Source: Paracoccaceae bacterium
GTDB taxonomy: Bacteria; Pseudomonadota; Alphaproteobacteria; Rhodobacterales; Rhodobacteraceae
Assembly: GCA_003512825.1 (NCBI GenBank)
Contig: DOOI01000210.1
Span: 6,772-13,345, forward strand
Direction: 5' to 3'
DNA: 6,574 nucleotides
Notes under the pieces: model-generated
Told to the model about the DNA's origin: nothing
The model's input: the letters and a program-made list of their open reading frames with translations, nothing else
Databases searched by the model: none
Shown: positions 1 through 6,552 of the stretch, piece by piece
Layout of the letters: each line of letters begins with the position of its first letter
How positions within the stretch are numbered: position 1 is the first letter of the stretch
Position numbers and translations under genes: made by a program

Positions 1-494
1 CGGGCCTGCCGACACCGGGGTTGCTGCTTTTGGCTTTGGCACTGGTCGGAGGGGGCGTTGCGACCACAGCGGGTGGGGTCAAGCTTTTGCGAGTGTGGGC
101 GCTTTATCTGAATGGAACCCGTGAGTTAGACCGTCTTATTCATCCAAATTTGGTGCGGCGCGACAGCGGTCAGGGGCGGCGTTTGCGGCGCAAGGGCGCG
201 TTTATTGCCTGGGTGTTTTTCATGCTTTTCGCCATGGTCCTGACGGGGCTAATCGGGTTGTTTTCTGCGCTTGGGTCGAATTTCGAGCAATCCACCATTC
301 TGGCGATTTCGGCGCTGTCCAACAGCGGCCCCCTCACTCAATTGGCTGGGGATCAGCCGATCCTTCTTGTCGAGTTGCGCCCGGCGGCGAAGCTGGTATT
401 AGCCGCTGGAATGGTTCTGGGGCGGCTCGAAATGCTGGCCATTATTGCGCTCGCGACATCGGATGTCTGGCGCAGTTGGTGGCCTTCAAGATAA
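1..494 (+). CDS. trkH: Trk potassium uptake channel subunit TrkH, C-terminal part (5' end outside window)
   Basis: This is the last 163 codons of an inner-membrane K+ channel/transporter subunit of the TrkH/KtrB family, read in the frame beginning at base 3; the start lies off the left edge. TrkH forms the translocation pore and is gated by the cytoplasmic NAD(P)-binding protein TrkA. The visible part contains the third pore-loop signature (VATTAGGVK, bases 57-83), a charged cytoplasmic loop (LDRLIHPN...RRDSGQGRR), then the fourth repeat: a hydrophobic helix (about 198-270), the fourth filter-like loop SNSGP (318-332), and the last helix with the family motif VLGRLEM, ending shortly after DVWRSWW. 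The order and spacing match the C-terminal third of TrkH, so the gene looks intact at its 3' end. The next gene, hfq, is 115 bp downstream. In related genomes trkA usually lies just upstream, but it is not visible here. Family assignment is secure; the gene symbol rests on the fragment only. Confidence 0.88.
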   Translation, partial: GLPTPGLLLLALALVGGGVATTAGGVKLLRVWALYLNGTRELDRLIHPNLVRRDSGQGRRLRRKGAFIAWVFFMLFAMVLTGLIGLFSALGSNFEQSTILAISALSNSGPLTQLAGDQPILLVELRPAAKLVLAAGMVLGRLEMLAIIALATSDVWRSWWPSR

Positions 495-609
495 CGGGCT
501 GATTTTGGGGCTGGAATCTGCGGCGCGGCTATTTCATACTTGGTGCTATCCGAGCGACAGGGCGTTCGGGTCAAGCCCGCCAAACACAATAATACAAGGC
601 TAGAGAACA
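495..609 (+). promoter_or_regulatory. trkH-hfq intergenic leader, probable hfq promoter region
   Basis: This 115-bp non-coding stretch precedes hfq. No hexamer pair close to the sigma-70 consensus is obvious. The best I see is TTGGGG (505-510) with AT-rich TATTTC (530-535) at a poor 19-bp spacing. A short hairpin can form at 567-579 (CGGGT, loop CAA, GCCCG), but it has no T-tract and is too small to call a terminator. AAGG at 596-599 lies 10 bases before the hfq ATG and is a plausible though distant ribosome binding site. hfq could also be read through from trkH. Confidence 0.3.
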
Positions 610-849
610 ATGGCTTCCGATAAGCAGAACCTTCAGGACGCGTTTCTGAATCATACGCGCAAGACGAAGATACCTGTGACGATCTTTCTGATTAATGGCG
701 TCAAATTGCAGGGCGTCATCACTTGGTTTGACAATTTCTGCGTTTTGCTGCGTCGCGACGGTCAATCACAACTTGTTTACAAGCATGCGATTTCGACCAT
801 CATGCCGGCGCAACCGATCAACCTTTATGATGGTGAAGACGACAAGTGA
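610..849 (+). CDS. hfq: RNA chaperone Hfq
   Basis: This encodes a complete 79-residue Hfq, the hexameric Sm-like protein that binds small RNAs and mRNAs, promotes their pairing and influences RNA stability; it acts in the cytoplasm. The N-terminal helix (NLQDAFLN) carries Q9, matching E. coli Q8. The Sm1 motif spans about residues 23-49, with NGVKLQG and FDNFCVLL. The Sm2 motif is YKHAIST at 57-63, with Y57, K58 and H59 forming the proximal U-binding pocket along with F43. The rim patch is R17-K18-T19-K20, the alphaproteobacterial form. The C-terminal tail is short and acidic (YDGEDDK), unlike the long tail of E. coli Hfq. The ATG at 610 is chosen because it places the conserved helix at the N-terminus. 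The stop codon overlaps the start of hflX, a pairing conserved in many proteobacteria, so the two are probably cotranscribed. Identification is near certain. Confidence 0.98.
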   Translation: MASDKQNLQDAFLNHTRKTKIPVTIFLINGVKLQGVITWFDNFCVLLRRDGQSQLVYKHAISTIMPAQPINLYDGEDDK

Positions 850-2123
850 TGTCGCATGACCAGGTGCCGACGAGGGCCTGGGTAATTCATCCGGATGTGA
901 AATCGGATCGCGGGCGTCGGGATGGCGCACTCGCGCTCGAAGAAGCCGTATCCTTGGCAGATGCTTTGCCGGGGCTTGAGGTGATTGGCTCCGAAGTGGC
1001 CCGCGTAGACCGCATTAATGCGGGCATGTTGTTTGGCTCTGGGAAAATAGCCGATCTGAAAGTGCGGCTAGAGGCCGCCGAAATTGAGTTGGTGCTGATC
1101 GATGGCACCGTAGGGCCCGTCCAACAACGCAATCTGGAAAAGGAATGGGGGGTCAAGATCCTCGACCGAACCGGATTGATCCTTGAAATTTTCTCCGACC
1201 GCGCGCGCACACGTGAAGGTGTGTTGCAGGTGGAAATGGCGGCGTTGAGTTACCAGCGCACGCGATTGGTGCGGGCATGGACACACCTTGAGCGCCAGCG
1301 CGGCGGCTTTGGTTTTGTCGGTGGTCCCGGTGAGACCCAGATTGAAGCCGACCGTCGGGCGATTGATGATCAGATCGTTCGGCTGAAACGCCAATTGGAC
1401 AAAGTGGTGCGAACCCGTGAATTGCACCGTGCCGCGCGCGCGAAAATCCCATATCCGATCGTGGCTTTGGTGGGCTATACCAATGCTGGAAAATCTACGC
1501 TTTTCAACTTCTTGACTGGTGCGGATGTCTTGGCAAAAGACATGCTCTTTGCCACGCTCGACCCCACCATGCGGGGCGTGAAGCTTCCCGATGGTGGCCC
1601 GGAAGTTATATTGTCAGACACGGTAGGCTTTATCTCGGACCTGCCCACCGAATTGGTTGCGTCGTTTCGCGCCACTTTGGAAGAGGTTCTCTCGGCCAAT
1701 CTTGTGCTGCATGTGCGCGATATCTCGCATCCCGAAAGCGCGGAGCAGGCCAAAGAGGTGCAAAACATCCTGACTTCTTTGGGTCTGAAGGAAGATGTGC
1801 CGCTCTTGGAAGTCTGGAACAAGATCGACCGGGTGGACCCGGAGGCACGCGAGGGCATGTTGGAGCGCGCACGGCGCGACGAAGCGGTGTTTGCGATATC
1901 CGCAATCACAGGGGAAGGCATGGCGCCCTTGCTCGACGGTATTGCCGAGAAATTGGGCGAGACCCGCTATAGCACAGAGATGCTTTTGCCCTTCGCAGAT
2001 GGGAAACGCCGTGCATGGTTGCACGCGCAGGATGTGGTGGACTCCGAAGACGCCGAGGAAGACGGCTATCGCCTCCGCGTGCTCTGGACGGCCCGGCAGG
2101 AAAAGCGCTTTCGCGAAATGTGA
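849..2123 (+). CDS. hflX: GTPase HflX
   Basis: This encodes a 424-residue HflX, a ribosome-associated Obg/Era-superfamily GTPase known to bind the 50S subunit and split stalled or stress-inactivated 70S ribosomes. The N-terminal HflX domain holds the family signature GPVQQRNLEKEW and is followed by a glycine-rich linker (GGFGFVGGPGETQIEADRR). The G domain is complete: G1 GYTNAGKST (209-217), switch I ATLDPT (235-240), G3 DTVGF (257-261), G4 NKID (324-327) and G5 SAITGEG (351-357). A short C-terminal domain follows. The length is normal for the family. Two starts are possible: the ATG at 849, which overlaps the hfq stop as TGATG, or the in-frame GTG at 846, which adds one residue. I chose the ATG as the stronger start codon. 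The tight overlap suggests termination-reinitiation coupling with hfq. The 3' end faces the convergent acylase gene, only 4 bp away. Confidence 0.97.
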   Translation: MSHDQVPTRAWVIHPDVKSDRGRRDGALALEEAVSLADALPGLEVIGSEVARVDRINAGMLFGSGKIADLKVRLEAAEIELVLIDGTVGPVQQRNLEKEWGVKILDRTGLILEIFSDRARTREGVLQVEMAALSYQRTRLVRAWTHLERQRGGFGFVGGPGETQIEADRRAIDDQIVRLKRQLDKVVRTRELHRAARAKIPYPIVALVGYTNAGKSTLFNFLTGADVLAKDMLFATLDPTMRGVKLPDGGPEVILSDTVGFISDLPTELVASFRATLEEVLSANLVLHVRDISHPESAEQAKEVQNILTSLGLKEDVPLLEVWNKIDRVDPEAREGMLERARRDEAVFAISAITGEGMAPLLDGIAEKLGETRYSTEMLLPFADGKRRAWLHAQDVVDSEDAEEDGYRLRVLWTARQEKRFREM

Positions 2124-2127
2124 TCGC

Positions 2128-4596
2128 TTAGCGCGGCTCCAGACGGGTGGTGCCAACAGCCGCCGCGCGAGCAAGTCCGACATCGAGTGACATCGGAATA
2201 TACTCGCCGCGCCGCCACAGCTCGCCCAGATCGTCATAATGGCGCGAAAGAAAATGACCGGATTGCCCTGTGGAGGTGATAAACACCGAGCTTGACGGGT
2301 CAGTCATGTCATAAACGCCGCGATACCCTGCGCCATGCACGTTGAGAAAGGGATTTGGCCCGCTGCCTTTGGTTTTGGCACGGTTGAGCGTGTGATCGCC
2401 CCCCGAAGTGGATTGGCGGATATTCACGAAATGACGCAGGATTGGCACTGTGCCCAAGACCTGATGGTCATGGGTGGCTTGGTGCACATCGCCCCAGCGC
2501 AGGGTCTCGATCTGGCGGCCATACCGCTCTGTGATCTCGATCAAGGCCGCGTCCAAGGCCATGCGGGCGATTTCGGTGCAGCTTTCTTCTTGGCTTGATT
2601 GGATGATGTTGCACCACGCCGCCGCGCCATCAATATTGCGATAGACCCGTTCGATGAACAGCGGATCGACATGGGAAAACTCATCGGCCAAGGGGCCCAG
2701 ATCGTCGCGGATCAAGCGATCTTGCAGCGCCCGCATCCACGCCTGATAGATCAGCGGCTCGGGCATATGCTCGTTCATTTCGCCGCTCCAATTGGCCAAG
2801 AGCGTAAGCGCGCGCTGGCGCAACCGCTCGGGCGTGGCCTCAGGAGCGGGTTCTCCGGTGAACCACAGCTCTGCGCCGACCAAGGCCAACAAGGTCTGTG
2901 CCGAGACTGACGTGGTGTCGAGCTGTGCTTCGATAAAGCTGTCACGGGTGTGAACGCGGCGTTCCTGCATCAAGCGCTGCCAGCGCAAGATCCGCTGACT
3001 ATCTCCCCAATCATAGGCAACATGTGACGGGAAGGGGCGGTCGACCAGTTTGTTATTGGTATTTCCGACGATGCCCCCGACAGGGTTCACGAACTCGGGG
3101 TTGGCCGCATAGGGAAACATGCCCTGCCAGCGATTTTCGGCCTGCCAGCCCAAAGAGGGCATACGCCCAAGGCTGGCGTGTTGCGCGTCGCGGCGCGGCA
3201 TGTGCCCGAGAATTTTCAGGGCAATTTGCGATCTGTCGACCAAAGTCAGGTTCTGCGAGGGGGCAACGAACAATTCGCCTGCCGCCAATGCCTCCTGAAC
3301 GTTTTGTGCCGCCATCAGACGCAGCGCCGAGGTGACAGTTGTGTCTTGCGGATCAAGCGCTGTCCAGCGGATTGCGGCCACATGGCCGGCGGGCGTGACC
3401 GTATCAAGATCGTAATGCGTTCCGGGCAAGACAGGGCCATTTTCGGTCCAGCGCAGGGTCAGCGTCACGGGTTCGCTGCCTTTGACTTGGATGATCGACG
3501 GGCGGCTTTCAAACCGCGCCCATCCGGTAGGCGTGCGGTATTCTTCCGGGTTCGCCGGGTTTATCTCTTCCATATAGACGTCCAGATCATCGAGATAGGA
3601 CGACGTGACCCCCCAAGCGATTGCATCGGAGCGCCCGACAAGGATGGCGGGCAGCCCGGGGATCGTGCCGCCGATCACCCCGCCTGTCCCCAGCTCGAGC
3701 CGGGCGAGATACCAGATGGACGGTGCAGTCAGCCCCAGATGCGGGTCATTGGCCAAAAGTGTGCCGCCCGACGTCGAGCGCGATGGCGCTGCGGCCCACG
3801 CGTTTGAGGCTCCGGCCAACGGCGAAGGCCGGATGGGGGCCATGGGATCATCGCGAATGTCAGGGCGATTTTGGGCATAGCGCAAGCGAGCATTTGGCAT
3901 GACCGCCGCATAGCTGGGCAGCGCAGCCACCCCGGCACCGGGCATGTCCGGCAAGATATCGGGCAAGCGCGCCGGGTCTGAAAGCGCCAGTGAAACCTGA
4001 GCGCGCAAGACCTCATCGCCAATCCCGCCTGAAAGTTGCAGGGCCATGGCCTTGAGAACTGCAATACTATCCGCGGGTGTCCAAGGGGCGATGGCTTGGT
4101 TGAACAAGAACATCTCCGGCGCTCCGCGCCCCAAGGCCTTCTCGCCCACTTCGATGATCCGCGCATTCACGCCCTCGGAATAGGCGCGCAGCAGGTCTTG
4201 GGTGCGGCTGTCTTGGGCGGGCACGGATTGCTGGGCAATCGTATAGAGATCAAGACGACGCAGCAGCTTGTCGATCTCCAATGTGCGGGCGCCAAACACC
4301 TCCGACAACTTGCCTTGTAGCGTGCGGCGCAGCATGACCATTTGCCACAAACGATCTTGAGCATGGACATATCCCAAGCCGAACATCACATCCGCGTCGG
4401 ATTGGCCAAAGATATGCGGCACATTGGCGTGATCGCGCAAGATTTCCACAGGCGCGCCCAACCGATCGACATTCACAGTCGCGTTGTAGTCAGGCAAAGA
4501 GCGAGAGGCGAACCAGTAGATCAACAGCGCGCCAAGCACACCCAATACCACCATACCCGTCGCGATACGGATGCCCCAACGGAAAAGCGTCAGCAT
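2128..4596 (-). CDS. Penicillin acylase family protein (Ntn hydrolase), membrane-anchored or exported
   Basis: This encodes an 822-residue precursor of the penicillin/cephalosporin/acyl-homoserine-lactone acylase family, N-terminal nucleophile hydrolases that cleave amide bonds after self-processing. Residues about 10-30 form one hydrophobic segment after basic residues, so the enzyme is either exported or anchored facing the periplasm. The alpha region includes VEILRDHANVPHIFG and GYVHAQDRLWQM. The predicted autocleavage is A263/S264 in GASNAWAAAP, making S264 the beta-chain nucleophile and giving a beta chain of about 559 residues. H286 in NDPHLG is beta-chain position 23. An NTNN cluster (512-515) probably supplies the oxyanion-hole Asn. 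The C-terminal part has TSGGDHTLNRA, GAGYRGVYD, GQSGHF and GEYIPM, as in the family. AAGGGAG (4603-4609, complement) is a good ribosome binding site 6 bases before the ATG. The gene appears intact and monocistronic. The substrate is unknown; a beta-lactam, an N-acyl homoserine lactone or another N-acyl compound are all possible. Confidence 0.9.
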   Translation of the reverse strand: MLTLFRWGIRIATGMVVLGVLGALLIYWFASRSLPDYNATVNVDRLGAPVEILRDHANVPHIFGQSDADVMFGLGYVHAQDRLWQMVMLRRTLQGKLSEVFGARTLEIDKLLRRLDLYTIAQQSVPAQDSRTQDLLRAYSEGVNARIIEVGEKALGRGAPEMFLFNQAIAPWTPADSIAVLKAMALQLSGGIGDEVLRAQVSLALSDPARLPDILPDMPGAGVAALPSYAAVMPNARLRYAQNRPDIRDDPMAPIRPSPLAGASNAWAAAPSRSTSGGTLLANDPHLGLTAPSIWYLARLELGTGGVIGGTIPGLPAILVGRSDAIAWGVTSSYLDDLDVYMEEINPANPEEYRTPTGWARFESRPSIIQVKGSEPVTLTLRWTENGPVLPGTHYDLDTVTPAGHVAAIRWTALDPQDTTVTSALRLMAAQNVQEALAAGELFVAPSQNLTLVDRSQIALKILGHMPRRDAQHASLGRMPSLGWQAENRWQGMFPYAANPEFVNPVGGIVGNTNNKLVDRPFPSHVAYDWGDSQRILRWQRLMQERRVHTRDSFIEAQLDTTSVSAQTLLALVGAELWFTGEPAPEATPERLRQRALTLLANWSGEMNEHMPEPLIYQAWMRALQDRLIRDDLGPLADEFSHVDPLFIERVYRNIDGAAAWCNIIQSSQEESCTEIARMALDAALIEITERYGRQIETLRWGDVHQATHDHQVLGTVPILRHFVNIRQSTSGGDHTLNRAKTKGSGPNPFLNVHGAGYRGVYDMTDPSSSVFITSTGQSGHFLSRHYDDLGELWRRGEYIPMSLDVGLARAAAVGTTRLEPR

Positions 4597-4679
4597 TGGC
4601 GACTCCCTTGCCCCTTGCCATTTGTCCCCTAGCTAGCGACAAACTGCTAAAGATTCAAATGACGCAGCGGGGAGAAACC
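4597..4679. promoter_or_regulatory. Divergent intergenic region between acylase and dehydrogenase genes, with inverted repeat
   Basis: These 83 bp must hold the promoters of both divergent genes. An inverted repeat, TTTGTC-N11-GACAAA, lies at 4621-4643, and its spacer contains the palindrome CTAGCTAG (4629-4636). A possible rightward promoter is TTGCCA (4615-4620, five of six matches to TTGACA) with GACAAA 17 bp downstream (4638-4643, a weak -10). If that is right, the inverted repeat would overlap the core promoter and could be an operator. No regulator gene is next to it. The repeat is visible directly; the regulatory role is inference. Confidence 0.35.
4669..4674 (+). promoter_or_regulatory. 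Ribosome binding site of the dehydrogenase gene
   Basis: GGGGAG sits 5 bases before the ATG at 4680. It decides the start: the reading frame is open upstream to a TTG at 4596, but that extension has no ribosome binding site, covers the divergent promoter region, and would place 28 unrelated residues before the conserved Rossmann strand. Confidence 0.75.
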
Positions 4680-5543
4680 ATGACAAAGGCAGCATTTTTG
4701 GGTTTGGGGGTCATGGGCTTTCCAATGGCGGGCCATTTGGCCACCAAAGGGCATTCGGTAACGGTTTACAACCGAACGGCGGAAAAGTCGGCGGCTTGGG
4801 CGGCCAAACACGGTGGCGCGGCGGCCGCGACCCCGCGCGAAGCGGCACAGGGCGCGGAATTTGTCATGGCCTGCGTCGGCAATGACGATGATTTGCGCGC
4901 GGTGTGCCTTGGTCCAGACGGGGCCTTTGCCGGAATGGACGCGGGATCGGTCTTTGTCGATCACACGACGGTCTCTGCCAAAGTGACCCGCGAATTGCAG
5001 GCAGCGGCAGCCGAGAAAGGTATTTCCTTTGTCGATGCGCCTGTGTCGGGCGGGCAGGCCGGGGCGGAAAACGGAGTGCTTTCCGTCATGTGCGGCGGCG
5101 ACGAAGCGGCTTACGCGCGCGCCGAGCCCGTGATTGCGGCCTACGCACGTATTTGCCGCCGCATTGGCGAGAGTGGCGCAGGCCAAATGACCAAGATGTG
5201 CAACCAGATCGCGATCGCCGGGCTGGTGCAAGGCTTGGCCGAAGCGTTGCATTTCGCGCAGAAATCCGGGCTTGATGGTGAAAAGGTCGTGGAAGTGATC
5301 AGCCAAGGGGCGGCGGGAAGCTGGCAGATGGCAAATCGGTCATCCACGATGCTGGCGGACAAGTTCGACTTCGGTTTTGCCGTGGATTGGATGCGGAAAG
5401 ACTTGGGCATTTGTCTTGAGGCAGCCGACGAGGCCGGGGCGTCGCTGCCTGTGACGGCGCTGGTCGATCAATTCTACAAAGATGTGCAAAAATTGGGTGG
5501 CGGGCGTTGGGACACGTCTTCGCTTCTTAAACGTCTGAAATAA
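4680..5543 (+). CDS. NAD(P)-dependent oxidoreductase, 3-hydroxyisobutyrate dehydrogenase family
   Basis: This encodes a 287-residue cytoplasmic beta-hydroxyacid dehydrogenase, the usual length for the family that includes 3-hydroxyisobutyrate dehydrogenase, tartronate semialdehyde reductase and glyoxylate/succinic semialdehyde reductase. The N-terminal Rossmann domain starts immediately with the dinucleotide motif GLGVMGFPM (8-16). The second strand ends in YNRT (30-33); an Arg here, in place of an acidic residue, suggests NADP(H) preference. The substrate-binding motif is VSGGQAGAENG with S123. The catalytic motif GAGQMTKMCN carries K172 and N175. The C-terminal helical domain contains MRKDLG with K240, a cofactor-contacting Lys in relatives. 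All key residues are present. No valine-catabolism genes are adjacent, and the NADP-type motif argues against a classical NAD-linked mmsB, so I give no symbol. It is probably monocistronic: divergent from the acylase gene and followed by a terminator. Confidence 0.9.
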   Translation: MTKAAFLGLGVMGFPMAGHLATKGHSVTVYNRTAEKSAAWAAKHGGAAAATPREAAQGAEFVMACVGNDDDLRAVCLGPDGAFAGMDAGSVFVDHTTVSAKVTRELQAAAAEKGISFVDAPVSGGQAGAENGVLSVMCGGDEAAYARAEPVIAAYARICRRIGESGAGQMTKMCNQIAIAGLVQGLAEALHFAQKSGLDGEKVVEVISQGAAGSWQMANRSSTMLADKFDFGFAVDWMRKDLGICLEAADEAGASLPVTALVDQFYKDVQKLGGGRWDTSSLLKRLK

Positions 5544-5548
5544 GGATC

Positions 5549-5580
5549 AAGCTTCGCCACTTTTGCGGTGGCGGAGCTTT
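5549..5580 (+). terminator. Intrinsic terminator after the dehydrogenase gene
   Basis: A 12-bp stem (arms 5549-5560 and 5568-5579, one T-G wobble) with a 7-base loop begins 5 bases after the stop codon. The T-run after it is short (about three T's at the end of the 3' arm and just after), so termination may be partial. The following bases 5582-5586 (CCGCC) could pair instead with GGCGG (5570-5574) in the 3' arm. Confidence 0.65.
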
Positions 5581-5695
5581 GCCGCCCCCGGTGGCCTACG
5601 CGCGCGCCCCCTTTTACAAGGCCAGCGTCTTGGGTATGCTTTTGTTTAGACAATTCGGATAAAACCCGGACATCAACAGCGTTACAGGCAAAATC

Positions 5696-6487
5696 ATGTG
5701 CAGATGGGCCGCCTATCGAGGAGAGCCGATTTTCCTCTCGGAGATCGTGACAGATCCGTCACATTCCCTGATCGCACAAAGCCATGCGGCCACACATTGC
5801 CACACACCCACCAATGCCGACGGCTTTGGTGTGGCGTGGTATGACCATCGCCCGGAACCCGGCCTGTACCGCGATGTCTATCCGGCTTGGTCCGACCCAA
5901 ACCTGCGCTCCTTGGCGGCGCAAGTGCGGTCTGGTCTTTTCATGGCCCATGTGCGGGCCTCAACAGGGACCGCGACCTCGCGCAACAATTGCCATCCCTT
6001 CGTCTGTGGACGTTGGAGTTTCATGCATAATGGCCAGATCGGCGGATTTGAACAATTCCGCAAAGACGCCGATATGATGATCCCTGATGCGCTCTACAGC
6101 AGCCGAAAAGGGGCCACAGACAGCGAAGCCTTGTTTCTGGTGGCGATGGGCTTTGGTCTGGATGCCTGCCCGAGGACAGCGTTGCAGCGGGCGGCAGCAA
6201 TCTTTGAAAAGCGGGCCCGCACGGCTGGGGCCTCGCCACAAATGCGCCTGACAGCCGCGCTATCGGATGGTGAACGGCTTTATGCGGTGCGCTATGCGTC
6301 CGACGATCACGCCCCAACCCTCTATTACCGCTGGAGTGACACGCGCCGGGGCTGGGCCGTGGTGTCAGAGCCGCTCGATGATGGCGAGGGGGATTGGAAC
6401 GCAGTCGCGTCTGGCAGTTTTGTCGTCTTTGACGCCGAGACGCTTGAAATTCACCCCTTTGCACCGCTGCTTGAGCAGGCGGCCTAA
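5696..6487 (+). CDS. Class II glutamine amidotransferase (YafJ/EgtC-like, GATase_4)
   Basis: This encodes a 263-residue stand-alone Ntn-type glutaminase-fold protein. It begins Met-Cys (MCRWAAY); removal of Met exposes Cys2 as the catalytic nucleophile, which fixes the start at 5696. Other family motifs are in order: NADGFGVAWY (40-49), the MAHVRAST strand with R87 (83-90), NNCHPF (97-102), HNG (111-113; substrate and oxyanion contacts) and ATDSE (140-144). The C-terminal half (YRWSDTRRGWAVVSEPLDD) completes the sandwich fold. There is no synthetase domain, so the ammonia or hydrolysis product must be used elsewhere, or the enzyme is an amidohydrolase, as EgtC is in ergothioneine synthesis. 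No egt genes are nearby, so the substrate is unknown. The ribosome binding site is weak (AGG about 9 bases upstream). A GATAAA at 5658-5663 could be a -10 box, but no good -35 is visible. It appears to be a single-gene unit between two hairpins. Confidence 0.9.
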   Translation: MCRWAAYRGEPIFLSEIVTDPSHSLIAQSHAATHCHTPTNADGFGVAWYDHRPEPGLYRDVYPAWSDPNLRSLAAQVRSGLFMAHVRASTGTATSRNNCHPFVCGRWSFMHNGQIGGFEQFRKDADMMIPDALYSSRKGATDSEALFLVAMGFGLDACPRTALQRAAAIFEKRARTAGASPQMRLTAALSDGERLYAVRYASDDHAPTLYYRWSDTRRGWAVVSEPLDDGEGDWNAVASGSFVVFDAETLEIHPFAPLLEQAA

Positions 6488-6524
6488 CCCTCTTTCCTTC
6501 GGGCAACTGCGGGTCCGGAATGCA

Positions 6525-6552
6525 AAACGGGGCGCCGATTGGCACCCCGTTT
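6525..6552. terminator. Hairpin terminator, probably bidirectional
   Basis: Starting 38 bases after the amidotransferase stop codon, AAACGGGG pairs with CCCCGTTT, then after one C/A mismatch GCC pairs with GGC around a GATT loop. The arms end in TTT on the plus strand, and TTTTG follows on the minus strand, so it could stop transcription from both sides. Just beyond it the complement reads a TAG at 6561-6559 preceded by codons for S-L-R-A, which could be the end of a convergent gene lying outside the window; too little is visible to call that gene. Confidence 0.6.

Noticed and set aside
567..579. Small hairpin upstream of hfq as a trkH terminator
   Set aside because: The stem is only 5 bp including one wobble, with no following T-tract; too weak to call.
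1614..2237. 207-codon open frame on the minus strand overlapping hflX
   Set aside because: It lies antisense to the strongly conserved hflX G domain and has a composition typical of a shadow frame, with no recognisable domain.
3178..3807. 209-codon open frame on the plus strand inside the acylase gene
   Set aside because: It is antisense to the acylase beta chain, whose family motifs run through the same bases; the product is Arg/Gly/Pro-rich with no motif.
4596..4679. N-terminal extension of the dehydrogenase from a TTG at 4596
   Set aside because: It lacks a ribosome binding site, covers the divergent promoter region and is not part of the family; the ATG at 4680 has GGGGAG 5 bases upstream.
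5568..5750. 60-codon plus-strand open frame between the dehydrogenase and the amidotransferase
   Set aside because: It begins inside the terminator hairpin, overlaps the start of the amidotransferase gene in another frame, and has no ribosome binding site or motif.
6021..6545. 174-codon open frame on the minus strand over the amidotransferase gene
   Set aside because: The opposite strand carries the HNG and TDSE motifs of a real enzyme; this frame is a GC-driven shadow and runs through the terminator hairpin.
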